From positions 4,216,001 through 4,280,000 of the forward strand of contig CM114273.1 in assembly GCA_050084515.1 (NCBI GenBank): 64,000 bases of DNA, read 5' to 3'. The translations under genes and the position numbers were made by a program. The notes beneath the pieces were generated by a model. That model was given only the letters and a program-made list of their open reading frames with translations, did no database searches and was not told the DNA's origin. Below, in pieces: positions 48,511 through 59,981 of this stretch; positions within the stretch are counted from its first letter, which is position 1, and each line of letters begins with the position of its first letter. The DNA is from Blasia pusilla (lineage: Eukaryota > Marchantiophyta > Marchantiopsida > Blasiales).

Positions 48511-48739
48511 TCGAAATATACCTATGTAACACTTGGTAAATAAAAAATGAATTTTCCTGCAGCATCATTAATCCCTTTCAATTATTGCTAATAAATACTT
48601 CAATAATTGCTAACCAAATTGTCATTGTAAGATCAAATCACACTCAAAAACTACCGCTCATCCCCTTTTTAACAATAGGACATGGGACTACATCAAGGCC
48701 ACAAACATCTTAATTGATCTTAGACAGTATTGAACTATA

Positions 48740-49350
48740 AACCAATGAGAGTATTTCAAACTTTGAAATTTAAGCACACCCACCTTATATTTGTATATTC
48801 TAGCTATGGACCACAAGTGGTTTACTTTCAATACCATCCACCCTTCTCACTTCTACAATCTTCATAACCTTCATCCAATTTAACGTAGTAATAGACATTG
48901 GGGCAGAAAACTCTTTCAGAAGCCACAAAGCTCAGAAAGTGAGTATATACTAATTGCTTTGTTAAACGTAAAATCATTGTAATCTAGTAATTTTCTTACG
49001 TTCCAAGTAATGATCATAACTACTTAGCCATCACCCTCCTTACTAGGTAAGCTACGGCATATTCTATCTAGGAAGGTAATGTTTTGAGTTGGAGGTGCGT
49101 CTTAGTCCTTCCCATATTAAGCATTTTAAAAAATGTAGCTTTCACCCTAAGGTGCATAAACTCCCTCTTTTGGATAAGCTCGAGACCATGATGATTTCAT
49201 TCTTCCAGCTTTCACCCCGTGTGGAATCCCCTCACCATCGATGGGAGTCATTAGCGTTTTCATTCTTACTTTTTAAATCGCCAAGCATCCAATGGCTTGG
49301 AATGGAAGTCATGGAAAATTTCCCTCTTCCATAACATTTAGACGATTGGT
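48740..49350 (-). repeat. local repeat family, copy 5 (partial)
   Basis: Contains TTTACTTTCAATACCATCCACCC, the AATCTAGTAATTTTCTTACGTTCCAAGTAATGATCATAAC block and a diverged GGATAAGCTCGAGACCATGATGAT block in family order. The leader and TATA part is missing. Confidence 0.6.
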
Positions 49351-49382
49351 ATAATTAAACTACTTGATCTTCATGTGGACCC

Positions 49383-49441
49383 CTTTTAGACTTCATGTGA
49401 ACCCCTAAAGGTTCCTAAAGGTTTCACATGAAGTCTAAAAG
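49383..49441. repeat. perfect 19-bp hairpin
   Basis: CTTTTAGACTTCATGTGAA (49383-49401) pairs exactly with 49423-49441 across a loop containing two CTAAAGG words. Confidence 0.9.
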
Positions 49442-50939
49442 AATCTTAGCGAGGAAAGGATCTCTTGAATTTAGAGTTCCAGAGATGTCTGAAATCATCG
49501 AAAGGAGCCGGACCTTCCAGTTCCCGGCGCGTTCTGATGGCTTGACTCGGCGCGCATGCGAAGAAACTTGAATGGGATTGAGTAGGGGAGTTCAGTGTAT
49601 CCATACATTGAAATCCCTGTTGTCACCCGCCAACCGGTGACAACAGGTAGCGGAGGCCTGCCACTATTCTTCAGAGGGGAATTGAACCCACCATGTATGT
49701 ATCACCGAGACAAGGTCGAAGCATGGTTTACAAGTTGAATGCGCACGCTCTCAGTTCTCAGTACGTGGGTGGGCCGATTTAGTTTTGCGGTTTATATCAT
49801 TGGGGGCGATCTACTTTTGCGTTTATAACGGGACGTTTAGTGTTTCCTTTCAGGGGAACTTCGTGGTGCTCTCGAGTTGTGAAGAGTGGCCGAAGAATCC
49901 CGCATTTTCAACAATGACCCTGGTTTCGGTGTTTCTTTCACCCAAAACTAGAACATAATTTAGTTAGAGAGAGCTAACACGGGAGAGTAACAGGCGGGAG
50001 ACGCTAACACGACAGAGAGCACAAATACGTCTACGTGGAGCTCTACCTGGAGAGAACCGATTAATAGGGCCTAGTAGAAGTCGTAATGAAATACACGGAA
50101 CCCTATCTCGAATGCCGACCCGACCTTGTGTTCAGCACTTAATTCGTTCGTAGTTTGCTTCCTAAGACTTAGGGTGGTATTCAAGATCGACTCACATATA
50201 GGAGTTTCAATGCGTGCATAAACAATGGACAAGAACATACCTGTTATAATAAGCGCGTTGATGACACCGGCGGGATTTTAAGTTTTACTGTAAAACAAAC
50301 CTGTACTCCTGAGCACTCCGAAGATCGATACGGATGGAGGATATTGAAATTCCGTTGATAGCCGGTGGATCTTAGAGGAGATACATGGGCTATTCACAGG
50401 AGACCGCCCGGTATCGTATGCATGGAAGAGACATCCTTTTCGTAGTTCCTTTTCGCCTCGTATTTCCTTTTCGCCTCTCTATTGAGCAGCGGATTACAGA
50501 GTTTTAACTCGACCTGCCTTTCTTCTTCAACGATTTTTCTGTAATGCTCAAAGTATGTTTTAGAGTCAAAAGTTTGTCTTCCTCCAAAGCATCAAACTGT
50601 CTTACACTTAACCGCTCGATTGGCAAGAGCTCTCGTTCCATTCCTAGGAAGACATCGATCCAAGATTTTCTATTATAGTCACGGTAACACGGAAACAATT
50701 ATAGCTACAAGCACTCGGCCTCTTACGTCTACTTGTCTGCTGCCCGCTCATCCGTGGTGGCCGTGCGCAGCATCATTCGACTCCGTCGCTGGACCTGTCA
50801 GGTCCTTTCCCTTTTCCCTTTGCATGAGCGTCTCCGGTCCATTTGAAGACCTTATCTCCATCACATTCTCCTCCCAGCCAAATCGGATAACTAAGCACCT
50901 TAAAAAGAACCCATGTCAATGGTGGTGAAACAAATTGCC
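49442..50939. other. unassigned interval
   Basis: GC moderate, no recognised gene. A small hairpin CCTGTTGTCACC/GGTGACAACAGG lies at about 49616-49648. The 102-codon plus frame at 50620-50928 has no motif. Confidence 0.45.
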
Positions 50940-51365
50940 AGTCTCTCCAGTTTTCTTAACGCCCTTCAAGCTAAAATTTCATAAAATTCCACGGGACCGA
51001 ATCTAAATTTCATATAGGTTCCACGGGACCAAATAGAGAGGACAAAATTGGATGGTTCTGAGTATAAAAGGATCACGAAATAGCCTTCACAAATCGTTAT
51101 CATTTCAGAGGTGCCTCTTCATCACTGCAAGTCTTGTTTTAACTGCACTATCCACCCTCTCAAGTTTTTTTAACGCCTTTCAAAAGCTAAAATCTCCTCT
51201 AAAGTTCCACGGGACCAAATAGTGAGATTTTGAGTGTAAATTTTGGCTTCGGTTATGTGTAACCCAAGCTAAATTTCATATAAGATTCCACGGGACCAAA
51301 GTATAAAGGTACCCTTCACAAATCATAATCATTTCAGAGGTACCTCTTCATCAACTTAACCACTG
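50940..51365. repeat. about 210-bp direct duplication with GGGACC words
   Basis: TTTTCTTAACGCCCTTCAAGC / TTTTTTTAACGCCTTTCAAAAGC and CCTTCACAAATCGTTATCATTTC / CCTTCACAAATCATAATCATTTC mark two colinear units starting near 50950 and 51160. TTCCACGGGACCAAA occurs four times (once as GGGACCGAA). A GGTCCCGTGGGACC palindrome at about 34630 belongs to a similar word family. Confidence 0.75.
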
Positions 51366-52234
51366 TTGGTGGTGATCATACCTCATGTATATATTCATTC
51401 ATATAGACCTCAGAAAACGTTTAATCAGATCTCATTTCATCCTAGTTTCGTTTGCATCGCATCCCAATCCTCCCCTCTCTAGCCATCTAGAGATTCTGCA
51501 ACTAAATCCTTTACTCTCATTTCTTGAATCCCAAATTGTAATAATAGCCGCTCGTGACTCACTAGAAGTAAAGAGTCTTCCACAGACCTACTTTAGGCCT
51601 CTCCGAATAAATTCCCAATTCACTAACAAAGATATATATATATTTCCTTTTGGAGGTGCTAACACACTAATGGAAAAGAGTATGTGGAAGTGATAGTGTA
51701 TGGAAGATATGGAAGTCTGCATGGAATCCGGCAAATTTTCGTCCATTCTCTAGTTTAGAATGATGAAAATCAGAGAATGATTACACACGATTTTTTCCTA
51801 AGTGGAGCATCCCTTAGCTAGGTACATCCCTTTAGTTAAGCTCACCTTGGATGCGAATGATTCCTCGTGCGTTTGTGTATATCGTGTTTTTTTATATGTT
51901 CGGTAGTATATTAATAGTTTTGCCAAATGCGGATCCACTCTCCCTCTACAAGCTTGAGATTTGGAGTTGGTACTTCTTAGCTTGGTTTGATTACGATAAT
52001 CCTGCTAAAAGTAAGATCGTAAGAGTTGTGCGATATTAGGCCGTCCGTTATTCCAAAAGTGGAAACGTTTTATCGCCCATCGACGATAACACAATGACGC
52101 TTTCATATAATCTACGCCCTTCTTTCGATCTGGACTCAAACAGTCTCCGACAATATCGAGAAAGGTTGATGTATATCGAATTTTTTTCGATCTTCCGCTA
52201 TAGGTTTTACGTTGTGATGCGTTGAGTGTTCTGG
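51366..52234. other. unassigned interval
   Basis: No recognised gene. The segment AGTATATTAATAGTTTTGCCAAATGCG at about 51905 is a fragment of the local repeat family. Confidence 0.4.
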
Positions 52235-52805
52235 TTCCGTTGTTGTGCGGGACTCCCGGGCTCAAAGTTGAGCACGCCACAATGCCATGCAGAGTGCAGG
52301 CAGAGGTCAAAAAGAACAAATCAGGGGTAGATGCCGTAGGCTGGGATTCGTACAACACTTTGATCGTAACTAACAGAAAAGTTCCCGAGCCAGAAACAAC
52401 ACTGGACCGCACCATCGGAGCTACATTAGAATACCTTTGGAACTGACTGTTTCAGCGCATGAACGTCGAGGTCTGTCGGGTAAAGACCAAAAATTGACCC
52501 GACGAGATCCATCTACGCCATGGCCACAAGTCTTGGTCAATCACCGGAGAAAGCAGGCACCGCCAGCCCCGTCTTCGTTTCCAGGTCTGCCTCTTCTGAA
52601 AGTGCCTTGTGGACTTGTGGAGTTGAGAGGAGCTCGAGGAGAAGCTGTAGCAGATCGAGCAATCAATATCGTCTCTTTCCCTCTCCTTCGATCTCTGAAC
52701 AAAGAAGAATGGTTGCAGCAAATAAAAAACAGGCAATCTCGTTTTGGAAATCAGCTTATTAGCATTGGGCGGATCAAACGGATAATTCGAAGAACCGACC
52801 ATCCA
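52235..52805 (+). repeat. dispersed repeat D, copy 2
   Basis: The more complete copy. Plus-strand frame 52222-52446 reads VLVPLLCGTPGLKVEHATMP, then QAEVKKNKSGVDAVGWDSYN, TLIVTNRKVPEPETTLDRTI and EYLWN, then stop. This is convincing as a gene 3' end, but I do not recognise the family. The repeat ends at about 52805, where the Copia relic begins. Confidence 0.8.
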
Positions 52806-52814
52806 CTCACTGAA

Positions 52815-53610
52815 ACGGACGAGCACATCTTTCCAGACAGCTAAGTACATAAGTGACCCTACCATGGATTGATGGAACACTTCTAGTAGATAGCTCATAT
52901 GAAATTGATGCAATATTTGTGTGTGAAGTGTTTGTCCATGGTAGAGTACTAGCTGAGGGCGGTTCATGTGGTAATCCTCATGAACCTCCCAACGATAATT
53001 TCAAAGTTTTTGAAATTATCCACCCAGAGTCACCATGTTCATGGGCGGAAGTTTTTGAAGGGTCGATGAAATGGGAAAGACACCATGTTTGGCTAAATAC
53101 TCTCTAACTTCTAAATACGATAGTCGTGTTATTGCCGCAAACCATAAAGAGCTTGAGAAGACGCCAGATAAGGAGCTACCCAGTGTCATATCTAAGAGGA
53201 TGTATATGTGAGGTTGACCATGCATTAGCGCATAGAGGAATGCAATGATTACATCAAAACATTTTTCTTCAATTCTATTAAAGTTAGGAAAGTTTATGGA
53301 CGAATCATAGAGGCAATTTCGTTTTTTTGGTATACACCCACTTAGAAGGAAGTTGACGAGCACATGGTAGGAGTGTTGTGAGATAAGAAACATTTAACTT
53401 GCTCAGCTGTTTTCTAGGATTTTTGTATCTGAAGACCGCATTGATGTATGATTTCGACCCTAAAGTATGATTTTGAGGTGTGTACATATCATAAGTGGGA
53501 TGTAATGCCAATGAATACGAGTAGAGGATTGGAGATGGAGTATGAGCAAGAAGAGAATATGCCCGTAAATTTCCATCAAAACGGGCAGATGTTGACCCTT
53601 ATTAATTCGC
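52815..53610 (-). pseudogene. Copia-type retrotransposon relic (RT/RNase H)
   Basis: The minus strand contains LPSKWVYTKK (about 53350), similar to the Copia RT opening word, and downstream HQSMVGSLMYLAVW (about 52860-52900), which matches the Copia word Y.S.VGSLMYLA between RT and RNase H. Intervening frames are open but barely similar, so the copy is very old. It is fused directly to repeat D. Confidence 0.5.
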
Positions 53611-53830
53611 ACTGATATGCGAAGAATCAATGGTGTATTTGCAAGAGCTGCATCAAGATCATAGTGTAGTTCAAAATCAGGAACATGCCCAAGTGGAGGA
53701 GCCATGATTGGAAGTCAACTCTAAGCAACGGGAATTATGTGAATTGAGCTCTTAGGTGGACTGACGGAGCAACCTCATAAAAAATAGTAGATGTAGAATC
53801 ATAAAAAATAGTAGGTGCAGATGGGCTGGT

Positions 53831-54188
53831 TTGTCTTGTGACATCAAGTTTTATCGAAGGAAGTACATGCACTATATGACTAGATATAGCAGCAAAATTA
53901 GGTTAGTCAAAACAAACTCTACACCCGATGATAGAATGGAAGAATTAGGTGTGGAAGATAGCATCCGGGTGGGTAGTGATGTCATGGTGGAGGTTTCATC
54001 AAACGTTACATATGCAGAAATCAGTCGTGGGGTACCAGATTGGGTAGTTGAAGACATCACCATATCCTACCAAATAACCTCAAAGAGCTTGAGGAGAAAA
54101 CTTGTATCCATAGGGATGTGTAATATGCTACAACTCCAAAAATACGTGCATGTCTTAGATTGGATTTGTAGGTCCATCCACTTTCTAT
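53831..54188 (+). other. plus-strand ORF interrupted by CACTA-2
   Basis: An open frame (MSCDIKFYRRKYMHYMTRYS... VEVSSNVTYAEISRGVPDW ... LRRKLVSIGMCN) runs up to the CACTA-2 end, where its last residues are transposon sequence. I recognise no domain. Confidence 0.35.
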
Positions 54189-55245
54189 CACTAGAAGAAA
54201 TATTGGTTTTTATGACTGTCTCATATGATTTATGTTAGTCATACATGTCCATAAATAACCGACAATGATGGATGACTCATGGAGTCATGTACTATGCCAT
54301 GACTAGAGTCATTTTGGGATAATTGTAGTCATTATTTACAATGATTGACATGTCATCAAGCAACATATGACAGAATATAGTCACATATTCTGATTGCCAT
54401 ATGAACATGTACCATGGCAATGACTTGAAGAAAACAAATCACGTGTTGACACATTGCAATGACAAATTATGACTTAGTTATAGGTTACCAACATTTGTTA
54501 AGATCATTGAGTCGTAATACATGAGTCATGTATTCAGTCATATAAGTCACCTAAAAGCTAGTCATTGTGATCATTTGATTCATATTCTGATTGCCATATG
54601 AACATGTAACATGGCAATGACTTGAAGAAAACAAATGACGTGCTGACACATTGCAATGACAAATTATGATTGCCATATTTATCACTTCGATTGGTCATAA
54701 TGACTTAGTTATGATCTTTGACTGAGTCATATCCATCACTTAGATGGTCAAAATGATTTAGTCATAATCTATGAATAAGTCTTATCCATCATTCAGATAG
54801 TCTAAATGACTTGGTGGTGATGCACATCTCAGTCATATTAATCACTTGGATGGCTTAAATGCTTGAATCATGAGAGATGATTGAGCCTGATACCGAGTGA
54901 TATAGGTTATCAACATTTGTTAAATTCATTGAGTCGTAATACATGAGTCATATATTCAATCATATAAGTCACCTAAAAGCTAGTCATTGTGATAATTTGA
55001 GTCATATTTATCTTTTGGATTTGTATGAATGATTGTATTTTTTAGTCTTAAAATATGAATGACTTAGATTTTTCTGAAATGACTCATGATGATTATGTCA
55101 TAAATTATGACTAAGTCATATTTATCACTTTTATTTGAAAAAATTACATAGGATGGACACGTATGACTCTTGTAAATTACTCAATTTCTTTGATATGACT
55201 TATTATGATGTATGACAGTTTTACATTACTTGATGTTCATTAGGG
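54189..55245. repeat. CACTA-2 left subterminal repeat array
   Basis: Dozens of ATGACTNA/AGTCATA words over about 1 kb. One roughly 130-bp segment (CATATTCTGATTGCCATATGAACATGT) occurs twice (about 54385 and 54583), and TTACCAACATTTGTTAA... also recurs, showing internal duplication. Confidence 0.85.
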
Positions 55246-55624
55246 GAAGATACTTGAAGTATGGCATTCAAGTAGGATATGATGACCCCTTCACAAAACC
55301 CTTCCCTCTCTTAAGCTTACAATCTTGAATGAAGAAAGACAAGAAAGAGAATACCTTGTATTTAGTAGCTAGTTCCACTCTTACTAACAAGTTTCAGATT
55401 GAAAGAGAATGAGTAGGGACATGATATAATCTCAAATATTGGGAAGAAGTAAGAAACATAACTAGATAGAAATACAAGGGCATGCATATATTCATAGAAA
55501 TCATTTAAAAAATTTCCCATTGTATATCGCAAAGATAACTTCATCTAGACTAAATCCTAGAAACAAAACATCAACAAGTATTACTGATTGAACTGCATCT
55601 ACAACTAGAGGGATGCTCTAATGT

Positions 55625-57977
55625 ACAACTTTCTTCAAGTTCATTTCAGGCCTGATAATTGAACCCCCAAGAGCATCACCCAAGGTGTATTGGGGTGGCA
55701 AGTCATGCTCATTTGGTTGCCACAACTTATGATCCAAAAAAGCAAGATGGACGGTCTTGAGTTCCACTCGCACTATTCTCGGAGGAATATCACTTCCATG
55801 AAATTTGTCCCGTCATCTCAAACCCCTCACCACACGGTTTCCCAATATTATCCTACTAAGCTTTGGCTTAGTGATGTGAACTTCATCTCCCACTTGAAGC
55901 TATAAGAAGAAGAGTCACAAATCTCCATAAGCTAGAAAAATGACTTATAACATAGAATGCAACAACCACATGCTCTTACCTTGATGAAGGTCCAACCTTG
56001 GAGAGGTATAAATCTTGATAATTTCACAGATCCCACCTGATATAAATAATCCTCCATCATTTATAATACCAAAGTATAAATGTCTAGGATATCTAGAAAT
56101 ATTATCATGAATCTAATGCACCCTCAAAGTTTAATAGAAAAGTAATTTTACCTTCCCCGTAAGTTTCTTATTGCTCCCATATTTCACATCGTTTTTGTGT
56201 TCGCTGCTCGCAGCCTGAATTCGCCTTGTACACTTCCTAAACGCCTTCTTCTTTTTTTGGTGACGAGTGCTCCTACAAGGATGGAATTTGAGAGTTAGTC
56301 TTGAACTAATCGTGTCAAAGACCAGAATTGCAATGTTTAGTATGCATGAAAATCATACCAATTAGGATGTAATTAAAAAAGGAAAGACACAAACCAGCCG
56401 GGGTTGAACCTCCAATTTTTTCTCATGGGGAAGATACCTTCACTCCATAAGTTTTCCTCACTATCACACAAGCAAGAACATGCATTTAGTACAACCATAT
56501 TCAAATATATATACTTATGTACAATCAACAAAGAGCTTATCATCAACCTTCAACACTTTCCACTCCGCATTGGTCAATCATGCCCATCCGACTCTCTCAA
56601 CATCTCTTTGTGAGAACCACCACCAATTTTTGCAACTTTCACCTTTCAGACCTCAACACCAACACGGCCTGCTATATACAGAACACGGAAATTTGATCAG
56701 TTATTCAAGAATACCTTGAATGATCCAAAATGAAACCATGCAAGTGATCATGTCTTACCCTACCCTTAATCAGGAATGCGGTCTTTTGATGCAGATGGTT
56801 GTGTTCTCTTCTTCTCTGATAGCTTGTTTATCATTTCAAGAAGCATAGAGAACGCCTCATTCTACTGTTTTTGATGTTTTTCCAACTTCTCCTCAATCAG
56901 AGTTTGGTTCTTGGCCATCTTCTCTTCCAATTGCAATTGGTTCTTCTCCAATTTCTCCTCAAGTTGGCCTCTAATGACATCCATATCTTCCTTCCACTTC
57001 TCTCTACCTTCAAGAGTTGAGTAGATATGCTTGATTCCACACTCCACTGAAATTACATGCACACTTTGATCACTTCTCACATCATTATCAGTACTTTAAC
57101 TCCAAAAAAAAAAAGACAAATTTATCACTAAAGTGACAAGCCAAGATTATTTTATTCCCACATTGAGTTGGAATTAACGGTCACTCGAGAGGATCCACTA
57201 AAATGACTATCACTCGCTGTTGGTGTTTCTACAACATGTTCTTTAGGATTCATTCCTACTCCTGCACCCCTCCCCTATTTTATTCAACTCTCAAGGTTAG
57301 TTATTTTTTTGGACATATCATAAAGGTATGCTCAAACTTATTGAACACAGCATGGAGAAATCGGATGAAATACATGAAACCCGTTAAATAACTTACTAAA
57401 CTACCCTCAGAGGCAATAGCTCCCATGCCACTATGAGTGACTCTTGCAGTACTTGGTGCAGCGGATACACCTCGGCCCTAACATCAACTTCACAAAACAA
57501 TTGATAGTTAGTAATCATGCCATAAAGAAAAATACTAAGAACTTCTTAGATTTAGAAGACACAAGGTTGCTAAAGAGAACTTACAGAGAACCCCTCTAAA
57601 CCTCCCCGGTTCATGTCACTTAAAGTGACATCCTTGGATCTTGGGTTCACCATCTTTTGAGCCTTCAACATACCCTCTTGTGAAAGCCAATAATCCACCA
57701 AACGTGCCCACACTTCTTCCTTTGCATTAGGGCGGCACAAGACTTCTACATTTTTCCCATTGGCCACCCAGTATGCTTTCATGCTAGGCCGTTCAATTTT
57801 CAATTGTTGTGCATATTTCTTCTTCAAGAAGTCCAGGCACAAAGATGGTGCACCAACATAGGTGTAGGCACTCTCAACATGATTACAAACTGTTGCCACA
57901 CTAATAGCGTCTTGCCTACTCATCTTGACACATGATAAGTCGAGATAACGCATGGTCCATACCTTTAGGACATTCAA
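55625..57977 (-). pseudogene. plant CACTA tnp (Transposase_24-type) gene, 5'-truncated
   Basis: Read from 57977 down. The first exon (57977-57570) has KEEVWARLVDYWLSQEGMLK then VNPRSKDVTLSD, the W..LV.YW..E pattern of the Transposase_24 family. The exon at about 57080-56790 is a charged coiled coil (QLEEKLEKNQLQLEEKMAKN) with one in-frame stop. A basic exon at 56275-56160 reads RHQKKKKAFRKCTRRIQAA and could be a nuclear localisation signal. The last exon (about 55910-55625) has VELKTVHLAFLDHKLWQPNE then YTLGDALGGSIIRP, like the TLGEAVGG..WP end of plant tnp proteins. Such proteins bind CACTA subterminal repeats. The 5' end is cut at the LTR junction. Exon borders are estimates. Confidence 0.7.
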
Positions 57978-57982
57978 CCAAG

Positions 57983-58088
57983 GTTGTCGTGCGAATCCAC
58001 ATCGTCATACAACATACATCGCTGACATACCATACTCACATACATACATAACATAGACGAGAGCATCCACAAACACAAGTGTACCACA
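57983..58088 (-). repeat. partial LTR (U3 end) of the copy B family
   Basis: Almost identical to 58456-58561 (one mismatch seen: ATACTC versus ATATTC). It abuts the full LTR with only AC between them. Confidence 0.85.
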
Positions 58089-58090
58089 AC

Positions 58091-58561
58091 TGAAATCCGT
58101 GAAAGACCTCTTTGTCATAAAACACGTATAGAATCACATACAATCGAGCCAAACCCACTCACGATGGAAGAATCTAGGTGAAGCTTGGAAAACACCATAG
58201 CCAAGAGCTCTACTCACTACCAAGGCTAACTCCCAACGTAACAGGCTCAACTCAAAGAACTGATTGTTCTTTGAGTGCACTCCACCTTATATCCTCCAAC
58301 CTAAGAGCGGGCCCTACTGGAAAAGTCACCCTCAACTAAGTAACCCCCAACCCTATGTATGAAATCGTATCTCTACCTAGACACTATGACCCTACATAAG
58401 GTGTGGCCTTTATTAGCAGACTATACTCTACAACATAATCCGTATAGTCATGACAGTTGTCGTGCGAATCCACATCGTCATACAACATACATCGCTGACA
58501 TACCATATTCACATACATACATAACATAGACGAGAGCATCCACAAACACAAGTGTACCACA
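58091..58561 (-). repeat. 3' LTR of gypsy copy B
   Basis: On the minus strand it starts TGTGGTACACTTGTG just after a purine tract (TTAGGGGGGCGAGT) and ends CACGGATTTCA: 471 bp with TG...CA ends. A CTCAAAGAAC/GTTCTTTGAG hairpin lies near 58252-58276. Confidence 0.75.
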
Positions 58562-58736
58562 ACTCGCCCCCCTAACAGGCGGTTAGGTCCCTCTAGCTCC
58601 CAGGTAGCCCTATACATCTACTACATGCTATACACCTTCTTCGGTGCACGAATCAGAAGGTCGGGTGCTAGGTTGCTCCATCGTTAGTCGCACATCTGTA
58701 ATCCATATCATGCAAAGATCAAGTCATCTACCCCTC

Positions 58737-59078
58737 CTAAGTACATCGAGGACAAATCCACCTTCCTGTAGGAACAACATCCATACGTGGAGTCAATCAC
58801 ATCATGTACCAACCCCTAGAACACCGATCACACACCAACATACGGGCTGCGTTACCAGCAGACCCACACAACATGCACCTCAAGCTAGCACGTATCATGG
58901 CTAAGCTTGGGCCAACAGTACCATCCACATTTGGAAGATGATATGGCGCACAATTACGCACATGGTCCTTCCAAACAACTCCATCACGACCCTCCAACAT
59001 GAGAACTCCAGAAGCTAACACCTCGCGCACTCATAAAATAGTACGGCATACCGTCACATCCAACGTTGTCGGTACAAT
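58737..59078 (-). pseudogene. copy B C-terminal PHD finger (damaged)
   Basis: After the integrase the frame continues with SGVLMLEGRDGVVWKDHVRN and reaches CMLC at 58877, then CDRC, WYMM, a TGA stop, and RWICPRC, with the true stop codon right after (58737-58739). The zinc-binding His is Tyr and the following Cys codon is TGA; six of the eight ligands remain. Alignment with copy A is otherwise close, which shows that the finger and its position at the very end belong to the family. Confidence 0.85.
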
Positions 59079-59981
59079 CTACTGCAAATAGACATAGTCC
59101 CCCACATGGAACCTACAAATCGATGGTCGATAACCTCTACCCCGAATGGTTGCATACCGCAACGTATCCCTGTGTTGAGCAATGGCAAGATTCTCAAAGG
59201 CTGTTGGCATAACTCTCCGAAAGAGCTCTGCCCGCTGAGAACACACTCTCATCCACATCTCTGGGTCATCAAGTTTCACCACCTCACTAGACTCCCGACG
59301 AATTGCCACAGGAAAGACTGGATCTCGGCCGTATAATAGAAAATAAGGTGAGAAGGAAGCCAAAGATGCTTGGCGACTGAACCTATATCCCATGGCTAAC
59401 CATGGCAACTGAATATCCCAGTCTCCAAGATGCCCCTTTTGTAGGCCATACTTGCGCAATGCCCTCTTCACCGTCAGAACCACACGCTCAGCCAAACCAT
59501 CCGCCTCTGGATGATCTCGAGACGTGGTCCGATGATCAATCAACGCCTTGTCACACAAGACTTGAAACTCACCCTGAAACTCTGTACCCTGGTCGGTCAG
59601 CACTTCAGCTGGTGCACCAAAATGACTAAGCACTCTATCAAGAAACTTATACGCCGTTCCCTCACTTGCCTTGTCCGGTAATGCCACCAACTCAATCCAC
59701 TTGGAGAAGTTCTCCACCATCACCAGCACATATCGATGATGTTGTACAGTCAACGGTAACGGTCCCGCAAAGTCCACACTCCAACGGTAATCCAACCCCA
59801 TAATAGGCAAGGGGTGTAACTGTGGTGTAGGGCATTGAATGATGCCCTCACCCGGTCACAAACCATACAAGGTGACACCAAGCTGCTGCACACTGAGTAT
59901 GCATGCCACGCCACCAATATCGACCAAGGAGTAAGCTATACGACGCTTTACCCCAAAATATCCCAACTCCTCATGGGCATG
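59079..59981 (-). pseudogene. copy B integrase
   Basis: The 243-codon stretch from 59810 holds the whole catalytic core: VDFAGPLPL (Asp 13), LTDQGTEFQG (Asp 73), and DGLAERVVLTVKR (Glu 108; D35E-like spacing). It continues with LPWLAMGYRFSRQASLASFS and RVMPTAFENLAIAQHRDTLR into a short beta-rich tail (RFHVGDYVYLQ) before a stop. The upstream zinc-binding region is damaged (HAHEELGYFG with Tyr for the second His, then a stop). It joins the element cDNA to chromosomal DNA; the catalytic residues are intact, the polyprotein is not. Confidence 0.9.

Larger units (their letters stand above)
54189..57982 (-). mobile_element. CACTA-2: truncated CACTA element with tnp exons
   Basis: The left terminus is CACTAGAAGAAATATTGG. 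The subterminal zone 54189-55245 is full of TGACT/AGTCA words, as in CACTA-1. The interior has minus-strand exons of a plant CACTA accessory protein. No CTTCTAGTG end is found before the LTR starting at 57983, so the right part is missing. Confidence 0.8.

Noticed and set aside
49650-49740. tRNA gene on the minus strand (GGGTTCAATTCCC word)
   Set aside because: The T-arm-like word has a weak stem, and no acceptor, D-arm or anticodon arm can be placed at the right spacing.
55690-55905. 71-codon plus-strand ORF
   Set aside because: The shadow of the CACTA-2 tnp last exon, which reads sensibly on the minus strand.
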